Shown piece by piece: positions 1 to 8,368 of a stretch of DNA of 57,706 nucleotides. Origin of the DNA: UMGS1663 sp963621995 (GTDB lineage: Bacteria; Bacillota; Clostridia; TANB77; CAG-508); assembly GCA_963621995.1 (NCBI GenBank), contig CAVFFZ010000007.1:1-57706 (forward strand), written 5' to 3'. The notes beneath the pieces are model-generated. The model was not told the origin of the DNA, searched no databases, and saw only the letters and a program-made list of their open reading frames with translations. How positions within the stretch are numbered: the stretch's first letter is position 1; every line of letters begins with the position of its first letter. The position numbers and the translations under genes are program-made.

Positions 1-1
1 A

Positions 2-205
2 CCATCAAAAGAAGAGTGGAGTGCATTCGGATACAATTTAGGAATAACAACTGATGACTACACAACCAAAGGTTTGCCTATTTGCTGTTGGTCGTCGTCG
101 CTAGGAAATAATCGCTACGCGTGTTTCGCTGACTTCTACTTTGGGTACATGAACCGCAGCGATGTCATTAACTGTAGCTATGTGCGCCTAAGTACGACTT
201 TCTAA
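2..205 (+). CDS. C-terminal end of a C-type-lectin-like protein; probable DGR variable repeat (partial)
   Basis: Frame 2 is open from the left edge to a TAA at 203-205, giving 67 residues. The tail contains LPICCWSSSLGNN and ends YVRLSTTF. A W-S-S-S block, a run of very mixed residues and a final VRL is the usual layout of the lectin-fold C-terminus diversified by diversity-generating retroelements (DGRs). The stretch is far richer in G+C than its surroundings. From about 95 to 180 most codons end in C or T (AAT, CGC, TAC, TTC, GAC, AGC, GAT, GTC, ATT, AAC, TGT), as expected when AAY template codons are mutated at adenines. The template repeat and reverse transcriptase are not in the window, so the DGR assignment is an inference. 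A DUF1566 or FGE-sulfatase-like protein with no DGR is the alternative. Confidence 0.6.
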   Translation, partial: PSKEEWSAFGYNLGITTDDYTTKGLPICCWSSSLGNNRYACFADFYFGYMNRSDVINCSYVRLSTTF

Positions 206-231
206 ATTTGTAAAAAATTAGAAAGCTATAA

Positions 232-255
232 AAAGCATTATGTTAATAATGCTTT
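232..255. other. Hairpin downstream of the putative variable repeat
   Basis: Perfect 9-bp inverted repeat (AAAGCATTA / TAATGCTTT) with a 6-nt loop, 27 bases after the stop codon at 203-205. It is not followed by a T run, so it is a poor terminator. In some DGRs a hairpin or cruciform just downstream of the variable repeat helps target recognition; that role here is inference. Confidence 0.4.
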
Positions 256-383
256 GCCTTAAAGCTAATAAAACTTCGTAAGAAGCAAAGAAAAGAAGAT
301 ACCGAATAAAAAAATATCTGAAAAATAAGGAAATACTAATCATGCCTCTTTTATTAAAATTAGTGCTAATTATTCTATAAACT

Positions 384-441
384 AACAAAATAGAAATTCA
401 ATATTTACGACTTTTAAATATTGAATTTCTATTTTGTTTTT
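384..441. terminator. Bidirectional terminator between convergent genes
   Basis: Perfect 23-bp inverted repeat (384-406 and 416-438) with a 9-nt loop, T-rich on the + side and A-rich before the left arm. It sits between the end of the lectin-like gene (+) and the end of htrA (-), so it can serve both. Confidence 0.85.
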
Positions 442-468
442 TAATGTCTAAAAATATTAATCATGTTC

Positions 469-1707
469 TTATTGCTCTTGAAGAGTAAGCTTAAATTCTT
501 TTTCACTTCCATTACGATTTACTGTTAAAGTAATTTCATCTCCTATAGAGTGTGTATTTTTTATTTCGTTAAGTTCTTCCATAGTTGTAATTTCTTTTCC
601 ATCTATTTTTGTTATAACGTCACCAATTTTTATTCCAGCTTTTTCAGCACTAGAAAATTCATCTACAGAAATAACATATACACCAACTACTAAATTGTTT
701 GCTTTTGCTGTTTCTTCATCTAAGTCTCTGCCAGATATACCAATATAAGGTCTTTTAACTTTACTATATTGTATAAGTTGTTCATATATAGTTTTTGTTG
801 AATTAATAGGAATTGCAAATCCCATTCCTTCTATTCCAGAACCAGACATTTTTAAAGTGTTAATTCCAATAACTTCACCATTACTATTTACTAAAGCTCC
901 ACCACTATTACCTGAATTTATAGCAGCATCTGTTTGAATTAAAGTATAAGTTTTATTGTCTGATGTAACCTTTCTATTAACAGCACTAATTATTCCAGAA
1001 GAAACACTGCTTTGCATACCTAAAGGGTTACCAATTGCCATAGCAAATTCACCAACTTTAACATTATCTGAATCACCAAGAGTAGCAGCTGTTAAACCTG
1101 TTTTATCTATTTTTAAAACGGCTAAATCAGTTTGTTCATCTGTACCTACAATAGTAGCTTCATAAGCTGTTTCATCATTGTATAAATAAACAGTTACTTT
1201 ATTTGCTTTTCCAACCTCATAATAACTTGAAGATGAACTAGAGTTTACAATATGATTATTTGTTAAAATATACCCATCTTCTCTAATAATAACACCTGAA
1301 CCTTCGGCAGTAGCAGTGCTAGACATATTCCTATAAAATACAGAAGATACAGAATATTCTACTTTTATACCAACAACGGAAGGTAGAACCTTGCTTGCAA
1401 CATTTATACCTGTGTCTGAAAAGTTTTCTAATGAAACAGCAGAAATTGTTCCACTAGAAGTACTAGTACTTGTTGTATTGGTTGAAGTAGTTGAGTTTAC
1501 AATATTGTTTTTTATGCTAGGCACCCCAAAACAAATTCCTACTACAAGACCTGCTCCTACAACACCTGATAAAAACGGTGTAAAAACTTTACTTCCAAAG
1601 TTTGAATGATTTTTTTCTTTGTTTACTGAAATTGTACCTATAGGTTTGTATTCAGTTTTACTTTCTTCTACTTTTTGACCTTCAATAATATTATCATTTT
1701 TTTCCAT
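469..1707 (-). CDS. htrA: HtrA/DegP-family membrane-anchored serine protease
   Basis: 412 residues. The N-terminus is cytoplasmic, followed by a single membrane segment at about residues 44-62 and a Ser/Thr/Asn-rich linker. The trypsin-like domain shows the triad His152 (TNNHIV), Asp194 (TDLAVLKI) and Ser268 (GNSGGALV). A C-terminal PDZ domain (about 320-410) contains GIKIGDVITKIDGK. Family knowledge: it degrades or refolds damaged exported proteins at the outer face of the membrane. The start codon is preceded by AAAGGAG on the minus strand. It is monocistronic, with its own promoter and a shared terminator. The length and architecture are those of Firmicute HtrA. Confidence 0.95.
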   Translation of the reverse strand: MEKNDNIIEGQKVEESKTEYKPIGTISVNKEKNHSNFGSKVFTPFLSGVVGAGLVVGICFGVPSIKNNIVNSTTSTNTTSTSTSSGTISAVSLENFSDTGINVASKVLPSVVGIKVEYSVSSVFYRNMSSTATAEGSGVIIREDGYILTNNHIVNSSSSSSYYEVGKANKVTVYLYNDETAYEATIVGTDEQTDLAVLKIDKTGLTAATLGDSDNVKVGEFAMAIGNPLGMQSSVSSGIISAVNRKVTSDNKTYTLIQTDAAINSGNSGGALVNSNGEVIGINTLKMSGSGIEGMGFAIPINSTKTIYEQLIQYSKVKRPYIGISGRDLDEETAKANNLVVGVYVISVDEFSSAEKAGIKIGDVITKIDGKEITTMEELNEIKNTHSIGDEITLTVNRNGSEKEFKLTLQEQ

Positions 1708-1790
1708 AATAAAGACTCCTTTTTAATTATTTTTTCCTAATTCACACATAGCATACAACTTAATTGTGAAAAACGTGTGAAAATAATGTT

Positions 1791-1819
1791 ATATTATATT
1801 GATTTTATTAAATTGTCAA
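1791..1819 (-). promoter_or_regulatory. Probable htrA promoter
   Basis: On the minus strand TTGACA (1814-1819) is followed 17 bases later by TAATAT (1791-1796); an overlapping TATAAT at 15-bp spacing is also present. It lies about 85 bases upstream of the htrA start. Confidence 0.5.
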
Positions 1820-1889
1820 TATATAATAAATATCGAAAAGATTCATATATTTAATTATAAAATGTATTTAATGAAAGGAATGAAATAAA

Positions 1890-2429
1890 ATGAAAAGTCA
1901 AAAAGGAATGTCACATATTGTATGGGCTATAGCTATTGTAGTAATTATTGGACTTGTTATATGTGCATTATTTTTTTCAAAAATAAAACTAGAAGATGAA
2001 GTATTAAAAATGTATGAAACAGATATGTTATTAATTCAAGGAAAAGTAAAAATACTATCAAATGAAGCTACTATAAAAGGCGATGATGATGGTTTAAAAG
2101 GTAAAAAAATAGAAGAAAATTTAGAAGATGAGACTATAAAAAAACTATTAGAAGATAGTGTAATATCAAAAGAAGAAAAAGATTTTTCAAAGTATTATAT
2201 AATAGACAAACAGACTTTAGATGAAATGGGATTAATAGATGTGAAAATAAGAGATGGTTTTTATATAGTAAATTATAATACAGATGAAATTATTTATGCA
2301 AAAGGAATTACAATAGAAGATAACACATACTACAAATTAACTGAAATTAAAGAAGTTAATAGTAAAAAGGAAAATCAAAATGAAATTGTTAATGAAACAG
2401 AAAATGAGGTAATTGAAGAAGATAAGTAA
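1890..2429 (+). CDS. Single-pass membrane protein of unknown function
   Basis: 179 residues. A short basic N-terminus (MKSQKGMSH) leads into one hydrophobic segment at about 10-30, then a charged, Lys/Glu-rich extracytoplasmic domain and an acidic tail. The N-terminus resembles a prepilin-like or DUF-type anchored secreted protein, but I see no clear prepilin cleavage motif and do not recognise a family. It has a good RBS (GAAAGGAA) and lies 63 bases before rnhB, reading the same way, so it may be co-transcribed with rnhB and pdp. Confidence 0.7.
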   Translation: MKSQKGMSHIVWAIAIVVIIGLVICALFFSKIKLEDEVLKMYETDMLLIQGKVKILSNEATIKGDDDGLKGKKIEENLEDETIKKLLEDSVISKEEKDFSKYYIIDKQTLDEMGLIDVKIRDGFYIVNYNTDEIIYAKGITIEDNTYYKLTEIKEVNSKKENQNEIVNETENEVIEEDK

Positions 2430-2492
2430 TAGAAAAAACAATAATATAAAATGGATAGGAAAAATATAATAAACTAGCAAAAGGAAATTTAA

Positions 2493-3119
2493 ATGAAAGA
2501 AAAAGAGAAACAAAGATTAATAGAATTAAAAAAAATAGAAAACGAAATTTATAGTACGGGAGTACAAATGATTTGTGGAATAGATGAAGCAGGGCGAGGA
2601 CCTTTAGCAGGACCTGTTGTAGTAGCTGCTGTAATTATGCCAAAAGATTCATTTATAGAAGGAGTGAACGATTCTAAAAAAGTTTCAGAAAAGAAAAGGG
2701 AAACTTTATATAAGCAAATTACAAATGAAGCAATAGCATGGGGAGTAGGAATAATAGACCAAAAAGAAATAGATGAAATAAATATTTTAAATGCTACAAA
2801 AAAAGGGCTAACAACAGCAATAAAAGAGTTGAAAGTTAAACCAGATAGAATTATAGTAGATGCTTTAGATAAAATAGACACTCTAGGAATACCATATACT
2901 CCAATAATAAAAGGAGATGCAAAATGCTATTCAATAGCAGCGGCGTCAATTATTGCAAAAGTTACAAGGGATAGAATAATGCGTCAGTGGGACGAAATTT
3001 ACCCTATGTATGGTTTTGAAAAACACAAAGGCTATGGTACAGCAATGCATATGCAGGCAATAAGAGAATATGGACTATGTCCATTGCACAGAAGAAGTTT
3101 TACTAAAAATATAAAATAG
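2493..3119 (+). CDS. rnhB: Ribonuclease HII
   Basis: 208 residues, normal for the family. It cuts the RNA strand of RNA-DNA hybrids and initiates removal of ribonucleotides misincorporated in DNA. The diagnostic motif CGIDEAGRGPLAGPVV carries Asp31 and Glu32. Asp123 (IVDALD) and Asp160 (KVTRDR) complete the metal-binding acidic set, and the C-terminal block HKGYGT...HRRSF is typical. It is followed after 11 bases by pdp, with its RBS in the gap, so the two are likely co-transcribed. Confidence 0.96.
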   Translation: MKEKEKQRLIELKKIENEIYSTGVQMICGIDEAGRGPLAGPVVVAAVIMPKDSFIEGVNDSKKVSEKKRETLYKQITNEAIAWGVGIIDQKEIDEINILNATKKGLTTAIKELKVKPDRIIVDALDKIDTLGIPYTPIIKGDAKCYSIAAASIIAKVTRDRIMRQWDEIYPMYGFEKHKGYGTAMHMQAIREYGLCPLHRRSFTKNIK

Positions 3120-3130
3120 AGGGCAAAATT

Positions 3131-4426
3131 ATGAATATTTTAGATATTATAGCAAAAAAAAGAGATAAAAAAGAATTATCAAAAGAAGAAATAGAATATT
3201 TTATAAAAAATTATACTAATGGAAATGTTACAGATTATCAAGCAGCAGCATTAGTAATGGCAATATATTTAAATGGAATGACAAAAGAAGAGACAACTTA
3301 TCTTACAATAGCAATGGCAAATTCTGGAGATGTACTAGATTTATCTGAATTAGGAATAGTTGTAGATAAACACTCAACAGGCGGAGTTGGAGACAAAATA
3401 ACAATAATTCTAATGCCTATAATGGCAGCTTTAGGAGTAGTAGTTGCTAAAATGTCTGGTAGAGGATTAGGTTTTACAGGGGGAACGGCAGACAAGTTAG
3501 AATCTATACCAGGTTATAAAACAAATATAAGTGAAGAAGAGTTTAGAAAAAATGTTAAAGAAATAGGAATAAGCTTAATAACACAAACTGTAAATTTAGC
3601 ACCAGCAGATAAAAAGTTATATGCGCTAAGAGATACAATTTCTTGCACAGATAGTATTCCACTTATAGCATCTAGTATAATGAGTAAAAAAATAGCAGCT
3701 GGGGCCAATAAGGTGGTTTTAGATGTAACATGTGGAAGCGGAGCATTTATGAAAAATAAAGAAGAAGCTGTAAAACTTTCAAATGTTATGAAACAAATAG
3801 GAGAACTTGCTGGAAAAGAAACTATATGTATAATTACAAACATGAATGAACCTTTAGGAAATGCTGTAGGAAATAGTTTAGAAATGATAGAAACAATAAA
3901 TTCGTTAAAAGGAAATATGCCAGAAGATGTTAAACAAGTAGTTTTTGAATTAGGAAGTTATATACTTAAACTTGCAGGGAAAGGTAAAAATATAGAAGAA
4001 AATAAGATAAAAATAGAGAATTGTATTAATTCTGGAAAGGCATATAAGAAATTTATTGAATTAGTACAAAGACAAGGTGGAGATATATCTTATTGTGAAA
4101 ATACAGAAAAATTTGAAAAAGCAAGATATCAAGAAAGTATAACATTTGAAGAGGGCTATATAAGTAAAATAGATGCAGAAAGAATAGGAAAAATTGCATG
4201 TTATCTAGGAGCAGGAAGAATAAAAAAAGAAGATAGAATAGATATGGCAGCAGGTATAAAAATAAATAAGAAAGTAGGAGATTATACTAAAAAAGAAGAT
4301 ATAGTAGCAACATTATATTCAAATAGCAAAGAAAAAATAGAAGAAGCTAAAGAAATGATAAAGCAAGCTATTATAATAACAGATAAACAAGTAGAAAAAG
4401 AAAGAATGATTTTAGGAATAATTTAA
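3131..4426 (+). CDS. pdp: Pyrimidine-nucleoside phosphorylase
   Basis: 431 residues, matching Bacillus Pdp in length. It catalyses phosphorolysis of uridine, thymidine and deoxyuridine to free base and (deoxy)ribose-1-phosphate in nucleoside salvage. The family signature KHSTGGVGDK is followed by KMSGRGLGFTGGTADKLES. The N-terminal helical domain, central phosphate-binding domain and C-terminal domain are all present without interruption. Expression is probably coupled to rnhB upstream. A strong terminator follows. Confidence 0.95.
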   Translation: MNILDIIAKKRDKKELSKEEIEYFIKNYTNGNVTDYQAAALVMAIYLNGMTKEETTYLTIAMANSGDVLDLSELGIVVDKHSTGGVGDKITIILMPIMAALGVVVAKMSGRGLGFTGGTADKLESIPGYKTNISEEEFRKNVKEIGISLITQTVNLAPADKKLYALRDTISCTDSIPLIASSIMSKKIAAGANKVVLDVTCGSGAFMKNKEEAVKLSNVMKQIGELAGKETICIITNMNEPLGNAVGNSLEMIETINSLKGNMPEDVKQVVFELGSYILKLAGKGKNIEENKIKIENCINSGKAYKKFIELVQRQGGDISYCENTEKFEKARYQESITFEEGYISKIDAERIGKIACYLGAGRIKKEDRIDMAAGIKINKKVGDYTKKEDIVATLYSNSKEKIEEAKEMIKQAIIITDKQVEKERMILGII

Positions 4427-4485
4427 AATGATTTAATTATATAAAAAGACAATATAATTGAATAAAACATGAGAAATTTACTATA

Positions 4486-4539
4486 ATATAAAAAGAAAGA
4501 ACAACTTATAAAAATATAGGTTGTTCTTTCTTTTTATAT
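4486..4539. terminator. Terminator after pdp
   Basis: Perfect 20-bp inverted repeat (4486-4505 / 4520-4539), arms rich in A on the left and T on the right. It lies between pdp (+) and the convergent zinc-ribbon gene (-) and can act in both directions. Confidence 0.85.
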
Positions 4540-4576
4540 ATAAAATTAGGGTTTTAATTTTATATCAAAGTTAATA

Positions 4577-4840
4577 TTATAAATTGGTATTTCCATTTTT
4601 CAAAATATCAAAATTTACACCATATAATGAAAAATCATTCTCACTAATAAAGCGATTTAAATTTTTAGCAGAAATACCAGTGTCACTTGCTAAAGCATCA
4701 ATTGAAGAAGGCAAATCATTTTCTTGTAAAAATGTTTCTAATTTAGCTAAATCACTTATATCTTTTGTTTTACAATTAGGGCAAACACAATCATTTGAAA
4801 TAAAGAAAGCACCACATCTTTTACATCTATTTAAATCCAT
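4577..4840 (-). CDS. Small zinc-ribbon protein, YvyF/TIGR03826-like
   Basis: 87 residues from the ATG at 4840, which is preceded by a perfect AGGAGG on the minus strand; longer starts upstream lack such a site. The N-terminus has two CxxC pairs (RCKRCGAFF and CVCPNCKTK) and should bind one zinc. It is followed by a small helical region (DLAKLETFL..., TGISAKNLNRFI) that looks like a degenerate winged helix. This matches the 'flagellar operon protein' YvyF family in layout. No flagellar genes are nearby, so a general regulatory or RNA-binding role is equally possible. Confidence 0.75.
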   Translation of the reverse strand: MDLNRCKRCGAFFISNDCVCPNCKTKDISDLAKLETFLQENDLPSSIDALASDTGISAKNLNRFISENDFSLYGVNFDILKNGNTNL

Positions 4841-4995
4841 AATTTTCCTCCTACATTTTATTCTTATATAATAAATCAAATTATGATATTTTGTCAATAA
4901 TTTAATCGAAAAATGTATAAAAAACCAGAAATTAGCTTTAATATTTTAATTTTGTTACTTATTATAATTTGAGCTTTTTAATAACATACTATAAA

Positions 4996-5952
4996 TTAAG
5001 TAGCTTTCCGATTTGTTCTATCCTCTGCAAGTACTGTAGGTGGAATTTCGTATTTTATATCGAAACATTTAAAATCATCTAATTCTCCTTCTTCTAAACA
5101 AGCTAGATAAATATCAAGTTGATCTAAGGAATCACAAGCGGTAATAATTGCAGGGTGTAAATTATAATTAATAAAAAGTTCACTTGCCAAACATAATGCT
5201 TTAAATTTAGAAGTGTGTTCTTTAAAAATCATTAATCTATAAGCTTCTCTAAAACGAGCAATTGCTGAAAATTTATAATCTTTCATTGGCCTTGTATATA
5301 GTCTTTCAATAACATTTGAAATAGATGTATAGTTATGTTCTACATCTGTTTGCAAAATCTCTTGCACTCCTGCTATTGTATATGGCAAAATTACTTTTCC
5401 TTGTAAATCAGAAATTATTAAAGTATTTTCTATATATGAAAGTTCTAAGTCTTTGCTGTTTATTGTAGAAGCATCTATTGAAGAATTGTCGATAGATAGT
5501 TGAATATTATTTTCTTTAGCTAATTCTTCAAGCAACGATTTCATATCTATTGTAGAAATTTCGTGTATGAATTCTTCAATAGAAGAAGTATTAGAATAAA
5601 TTGAATCAAGAATTGGGCTAAATTTAGCATTATATTTATCTATTTTTCCTGACAATGTTGTAGAATGTTTTTGGATAGATGTAGATATACTATCAAGCAT
5701 TGTTAATAATTTTTTTAAATTTGATATATTTTTATTAGACTTAGTTAACATTGAAACAGAGGTGTTTATATAATAAAAAGCTTTACTTTCTGAATCGAAG
5801 TTAATATTGACTTGAACATTGCCCATATAATTTTTTATAAAAGTTAATAATTGAGTATTTAAATTTTGTTGAATAGCAAGAGTTGCAGTCAATGAAGCTC
5901 TGTCTAATTCTAACATTTTTTCTCTATTTTCTGTGTCTGAAAAATTAATCAT
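4996..5952 (-). CDS. Unknown cytoplasmic protein with an in-frame CGG codon near its end
   Basis: 318 residues, not recognised. There is no signal peptide or membrane segment. The first ~170 residues are Ser/Thr/Asn-rich and probably helical. The C-terminal half (KDYKFSAIARFREAYRLM...) is a more conserved-looking helical domain. The RBS is excellent (GGAGG). The fourth codon from the end is CGG (5008-5010), giving the tail NRKAT. If the ribosome slipped +1 there, the tail would be NGKLLNL, ending at a TAG at 4989-4991. See the CGG finding. Confidence 0.7.
   Translation of the reverse strand: MINFSDTENREKMLELDRASLTATLAIQQNLNTQLLTFIKNYMGNVQVNINFDSESKAFYYINTSVSMLTKSNKNISNLKKLLTMLDSISTSIQKHSTTLSGKIDKYNAKFSPILDSIYSNTSSIEEFIHEISTIDMKSLLEELAKENNIQLSIDNSSIDASTINSKDLELSYIENTLIISDLQGKVILPYTIAGVQEILQTDVEHNYTSISNVIERLYTRPMKDYKFSAIARFREAYRLMIFKEHTSKFKALCLASELFINYNLHPAIITACDSLDQLDIYLACLEEGELDDFKCFDIKYEIPPTVLAEDRTNRKAT
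5008..5010 (-). other. In-frame CGG codon, candidate +1 shift site
   Basis: Minus-strand context AAT CGG AAA. It is one of only four in-frame CGG codons found in the window. Either reading stops within a few codons, so this site alone cannot show which frame is used. Confidence 0.45.
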
Positions 5953-6026
5953 TTGTAACCTCCGTGAACATGAAATTATTATAGCATTAGTGAAAAAAAA
6001 AGTAAATGGAAAAATTAAAAAAAAAG

Positions 6027-6055
6027 TTGAAAAAAATCATATTATATGTTATATT
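6027..6055 (+). promoter_or_regulatory. Promoter of the fibre locus
   Basis: TTGAAA (6027-6032), 17-bp spacer, TATATT (6050-6055). Transcription would begin near 6062, which supports the ATG at 6090 rather than an upstream start at 6006 for the first gene. Confidence 0.6.
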
Positions 6056-6089
6056 GATTTTGGATTTTTATTATACAAGGAGGAAGAAA

Positions 6090-6611
6090 ATGAAAAGGGC
6101 AATTTCTAACACAATTTTTACACTTTATATTATTATAGCAATATTTGTTACAATATGTTTATTATCATACAATGATTATAAAGTATCAGAAATAGGAGAC
6201 AAATCAATTATTATAGTATCTGATAAAAAAATGGAACCAGTATTTAATAAAGGTGACTTAATTATAGTAACAAATGATGAATCTGACGACTTTTCAATAG
6301 GAGAACAAATATTATACTATAACACATATAATGAGGAAATAAAAGTAAGATTAGGAACAATAACAGATATTGAAGAAACATCTGGAACAGGTACAACTTA
6401 TTCAATTGATAATGGAAATGCTAAAATTTCAAGCGAATTCTTAATTGGAAAATTATCTAATACAAAATATATGAAATCAGTAGGTACAATTTTGGGAATT
6501 TTTGAAAGCAAATGGGGATTCTTATTTTTAATAGTGTTGCCAGCATTATTAGCATTTGTTAATCAACTAGTTGTTGTTGTTTCAGGTATAAAAGGTGCAA
6601 AAAATGACTAA
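6090..6611 (+). CDS. SipW/ER-type signal peptidase I paralogue lacking catalytic residues
   Basis: 173 residues, starting at the ATG at 6090 behind a perfect AAGGAGG. It has an N-terminal and a C-terminal membrane segment and the conserved KMEPVFNKGDLIIV block of signal peptidase I. Where active paralogues in this locus read GSM or KSM, this protein reads SDKKMEP, with Lys in place of the nucleophilic Ser. The T-H-(R/K)-(I/L) block that supplies the catalytic His is also absent (KVRLGTI instead). It is therefore predicted to be inactive, perhaps a chaperone, regulator or dimer partner for the active enzymes. It is the first gene of the locus and overlaps the next gene by 8 bases. Confidence 0.75.
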   Translation: MKRAISNTIFTLYIIIAIFVTICLLSYNDYKVSEIGDKSIIIVSDKKMEPVFNKGDLIIVTNDESDDFSIGEQILYYNTYNEEIKVRLGTITDIEETSGTGTTYSIDNGNAKISSEFLIGKLSNTKYMKSVGTILGIFESKWGFLFLIVLPALLAFVNQLVVVVSGIKGAKND

Positions 6612-7236
6612 AATAGGTCAAAAAAATTTAAAAAAATTTTATGTTTTGCTATGTTTGTTAATAATTTTATTATTAATTTATGCAGGAATAAGAATATATG
6701 CATTATTTTATAGTGAATTAAATTCAAAAATTCAACTAAAAAACGGAATTTGGAATATTAGTGTAAATAATGTAGATATTACAAAAGGAAAGGACATTAA
6801 ATTTGAAATAAATGATATTTCAGTTGAAGAGAATAGCCATGTTAAGCCAGGGAAAATTGCACCTGGCTTAACTGGAAAATTTAAGATATCTATAAATCCT
6901 GAAAACACAAATGTAGCAGTAAGATATGATATAAGTTTAAACAAAGAAAAACTAACAAATGAAAATTTAATAATAGAATCAATATCAGAAACAAAAGAGG
7001 GTAATGAACTTGTAAAAACAGGAGAAAATACATATACAGGTATTATAACACTAGATGAAATAAAAGAAGGAATCCAAAATGAAATAACAATAGAAATAAA
7101 ATGGGTAGACACTGAAGAAAATAGTAATATAGATATTAATATAGGAACTCAGGTAAATGAAACATTTAAAATTCCAATAACAGTGCACGTATGTCAATAT
7201 TTAGGGGAAGAAATAAATACTTATGTAGAAAATTAA
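6604..7236 (+). CDS. TasA/camelysin-like exported protein
   Basis: 210 residues from the ATG at 6604 (RBS AAGGTG inside the end of the previous gene). One N-terminal hydrophobic segment at about 13-32 is followed by a beta-rich domain. The opening GIWNISVNNVDI and the PGKIAPGLTGKFKI block correspond to TasA/CalY family features and closely parallel the minus-strand gene at 14303-14896. Family knowledge: such proteins are cleaved by SipW and polymerise into extracellular fibres. An adjacent SipW-like gene (7253) supports that assignment. Confidence 0.75.
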   Translation: MTKIGQKNLKKFYVLLCLLIILLLIYAGIRIYALFYSELNSKIQLKNGIWNISVNNVDITKGKDIKFEINDISVEENSHVKPGKIAPGLTGKFKISINPENTNVAVRYDISLNKEKLTNENLIIESISETKEGNELVKTGENTYTGIITLDEIKEGIQNEITIEIKWVDTEENSNIDINIGTQVNETFKIPITVHVCQYLGEEINTYVEN

Positions 7237-7252
7237 AAAAATAGGAGAAGGA

Positions 7253-7795
7253 ATGCCAAAGAACTATAAAAGGATAACAATTAGAGGGGTATTAGGACAT
7301 GTATTAGATCTTTTACTTGTAGTAGTAACAATTCTAATAATTATAGGAGTTTACTATGTTGTACAAATTAAAGTATTAGGAAATGATTATGCAAATTTAT
7401 TTGATTATACTTTTTTTGAAGTAGCAACAGGCAGTATGTCTAATACAATCGAAATTGGAGATGTTGTTATTGTAAAGATAACAAAAGAAGTTAATAAAAA
7501 TGATATTATTGTATATAAAGATGGAAATAATTTTATAACTCATAGATTAATTGAAAAAGATGGGGAAAAATTAATTGCAAAAGGTGATGCAAATAATAGT
7601 GAAGATAAACCAATAACAGAGGAACAAATTTTGGGAAAAGTTATATATATTGTTCCTAAATTAGGAATTTGGAGAAAAGTCTTTTTATCACCAGAAGTAA
7701 TTACAACTATAGTTGTGTTTATAGTATTGCTTGGAATTGCAATTTTTATATTACCAAATAAAGAACGAAAAGAAAGAATGAATAAGGATGAATAA
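7253..7795 (+). CDS. sipW: SipW-type signal peptidase I
   Basis: 180 residues with membrane segments near both ends. The catalytic Ser is in ATGSMSNTIEIGDVVIV, the catalytic His in THRLIE and an acidic residue in KGDANNSED, the Ser-His-Asp arrangement of ER/archaeal-type (SipW) signal peptidases. The usual Pro after SM is Asn here. RBS AGGAGAAGG. It lies between two candidate substrates and overlaps the downstream one by 8 bases, so it is tightly co-translated with it. Confidence 0.9.
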   Translation: MPKNYKRITIRGVLGHVLDLLLVVVTILIIIGVYYVVQIKVLGNDYANLFDYTFFEVATGSMSNTIEIGDVVIVKITKEVNKNDIIVYKDGNNFITHRLIEKDGEKLIAKGDANNSEDKPITEEQILGKVIYIVPKLGIWRKVFLSPEVITTIVVFIVLLGIAIFILPNKERKERMNKDE

Positions 7796-8351
7796 AAAAA
7801 TAAAAATGATGTATATAAAATTAGTAATTCTTATATTATGCTTTTTAGTATTTCTAAGAATTGTAGTTTTAATTTTATCAAAATATGAAAGCGAAGCAAA
7901 AACAACTGCAAATGTTGAAATTGCATTTTATTTATTAAATGAAGATTATAAATCTATGTCATTGAATTTGGCATCAATAATTCCTCAAGATGAAAAATAT
8001 AGCTATACTTTTTCAATAGGGAATATAGAGGAAGGAAAAACAGCAGATATAGATTTAGTATATGACTTAACAATAAGAACAACAACAAATTTGCCACTAA
8101 CATTTGAATTATATAAAATAGAAGGAACAGAAAAAATAAGTGCAATAAAAAGTAATGATATAGAAAAAGATGAAGATGGAACTTATTTTAGAAAAATAAC
8201 AACAGAAGAGGAAAATTTATATTATAAAGAACCACAAACGAATTTATATGAAATAGAAATTCATTTTCCAGAAAATTACAACACAATAAATTATCAAAAT
8301 ATAATAGAATTATTAGAAATAAATGTAAATTCACATCAAGTAACATCATAA
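7788..8351 (+). CDS. Exported TasA-like subunit candidate
   Basis: 187 residues. One N-terminal membrane segment at about 7-28 is followed by KYESEAKTTANVEIAFYLL, the start of a beta-rich domain typical of SipW substrates. The rest alternates short beta strands (FSIGNIEEGKTADIDLVY) with no enzyme motif. It begins inside the end of the signal peptidase gene. The function is inferred from architecture and context. It shares no obvious sequence with its neighbours beyond the secretion signal and strand pattern. Confidence 0.6.
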   Translation: MNKKIKMMYIKLVILILCFLVFLRIVVLILSKYESEAKTTANVEIAFYLLNEDYKSMSLNLASIIPQDEKYSYTFSIGNIEEGKTADIDLVYDLTIRTTTNLPLTFELYKIEGTEKISAIKSNDIEKDEDGTYFRKITTEEENLYYKEPQTNLYEIEIHFPENYNTINYQNIIELLEINVNSHQVTS

Positions 8352-8368
8352 AGGCAAAGGAGACAAGC

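Noticed and set aside
956..1609. Open frames on the + strand opposite htrA
   Set aside because: They have no RBS, have shadow-type composition and lie opposite a clear protease gene.
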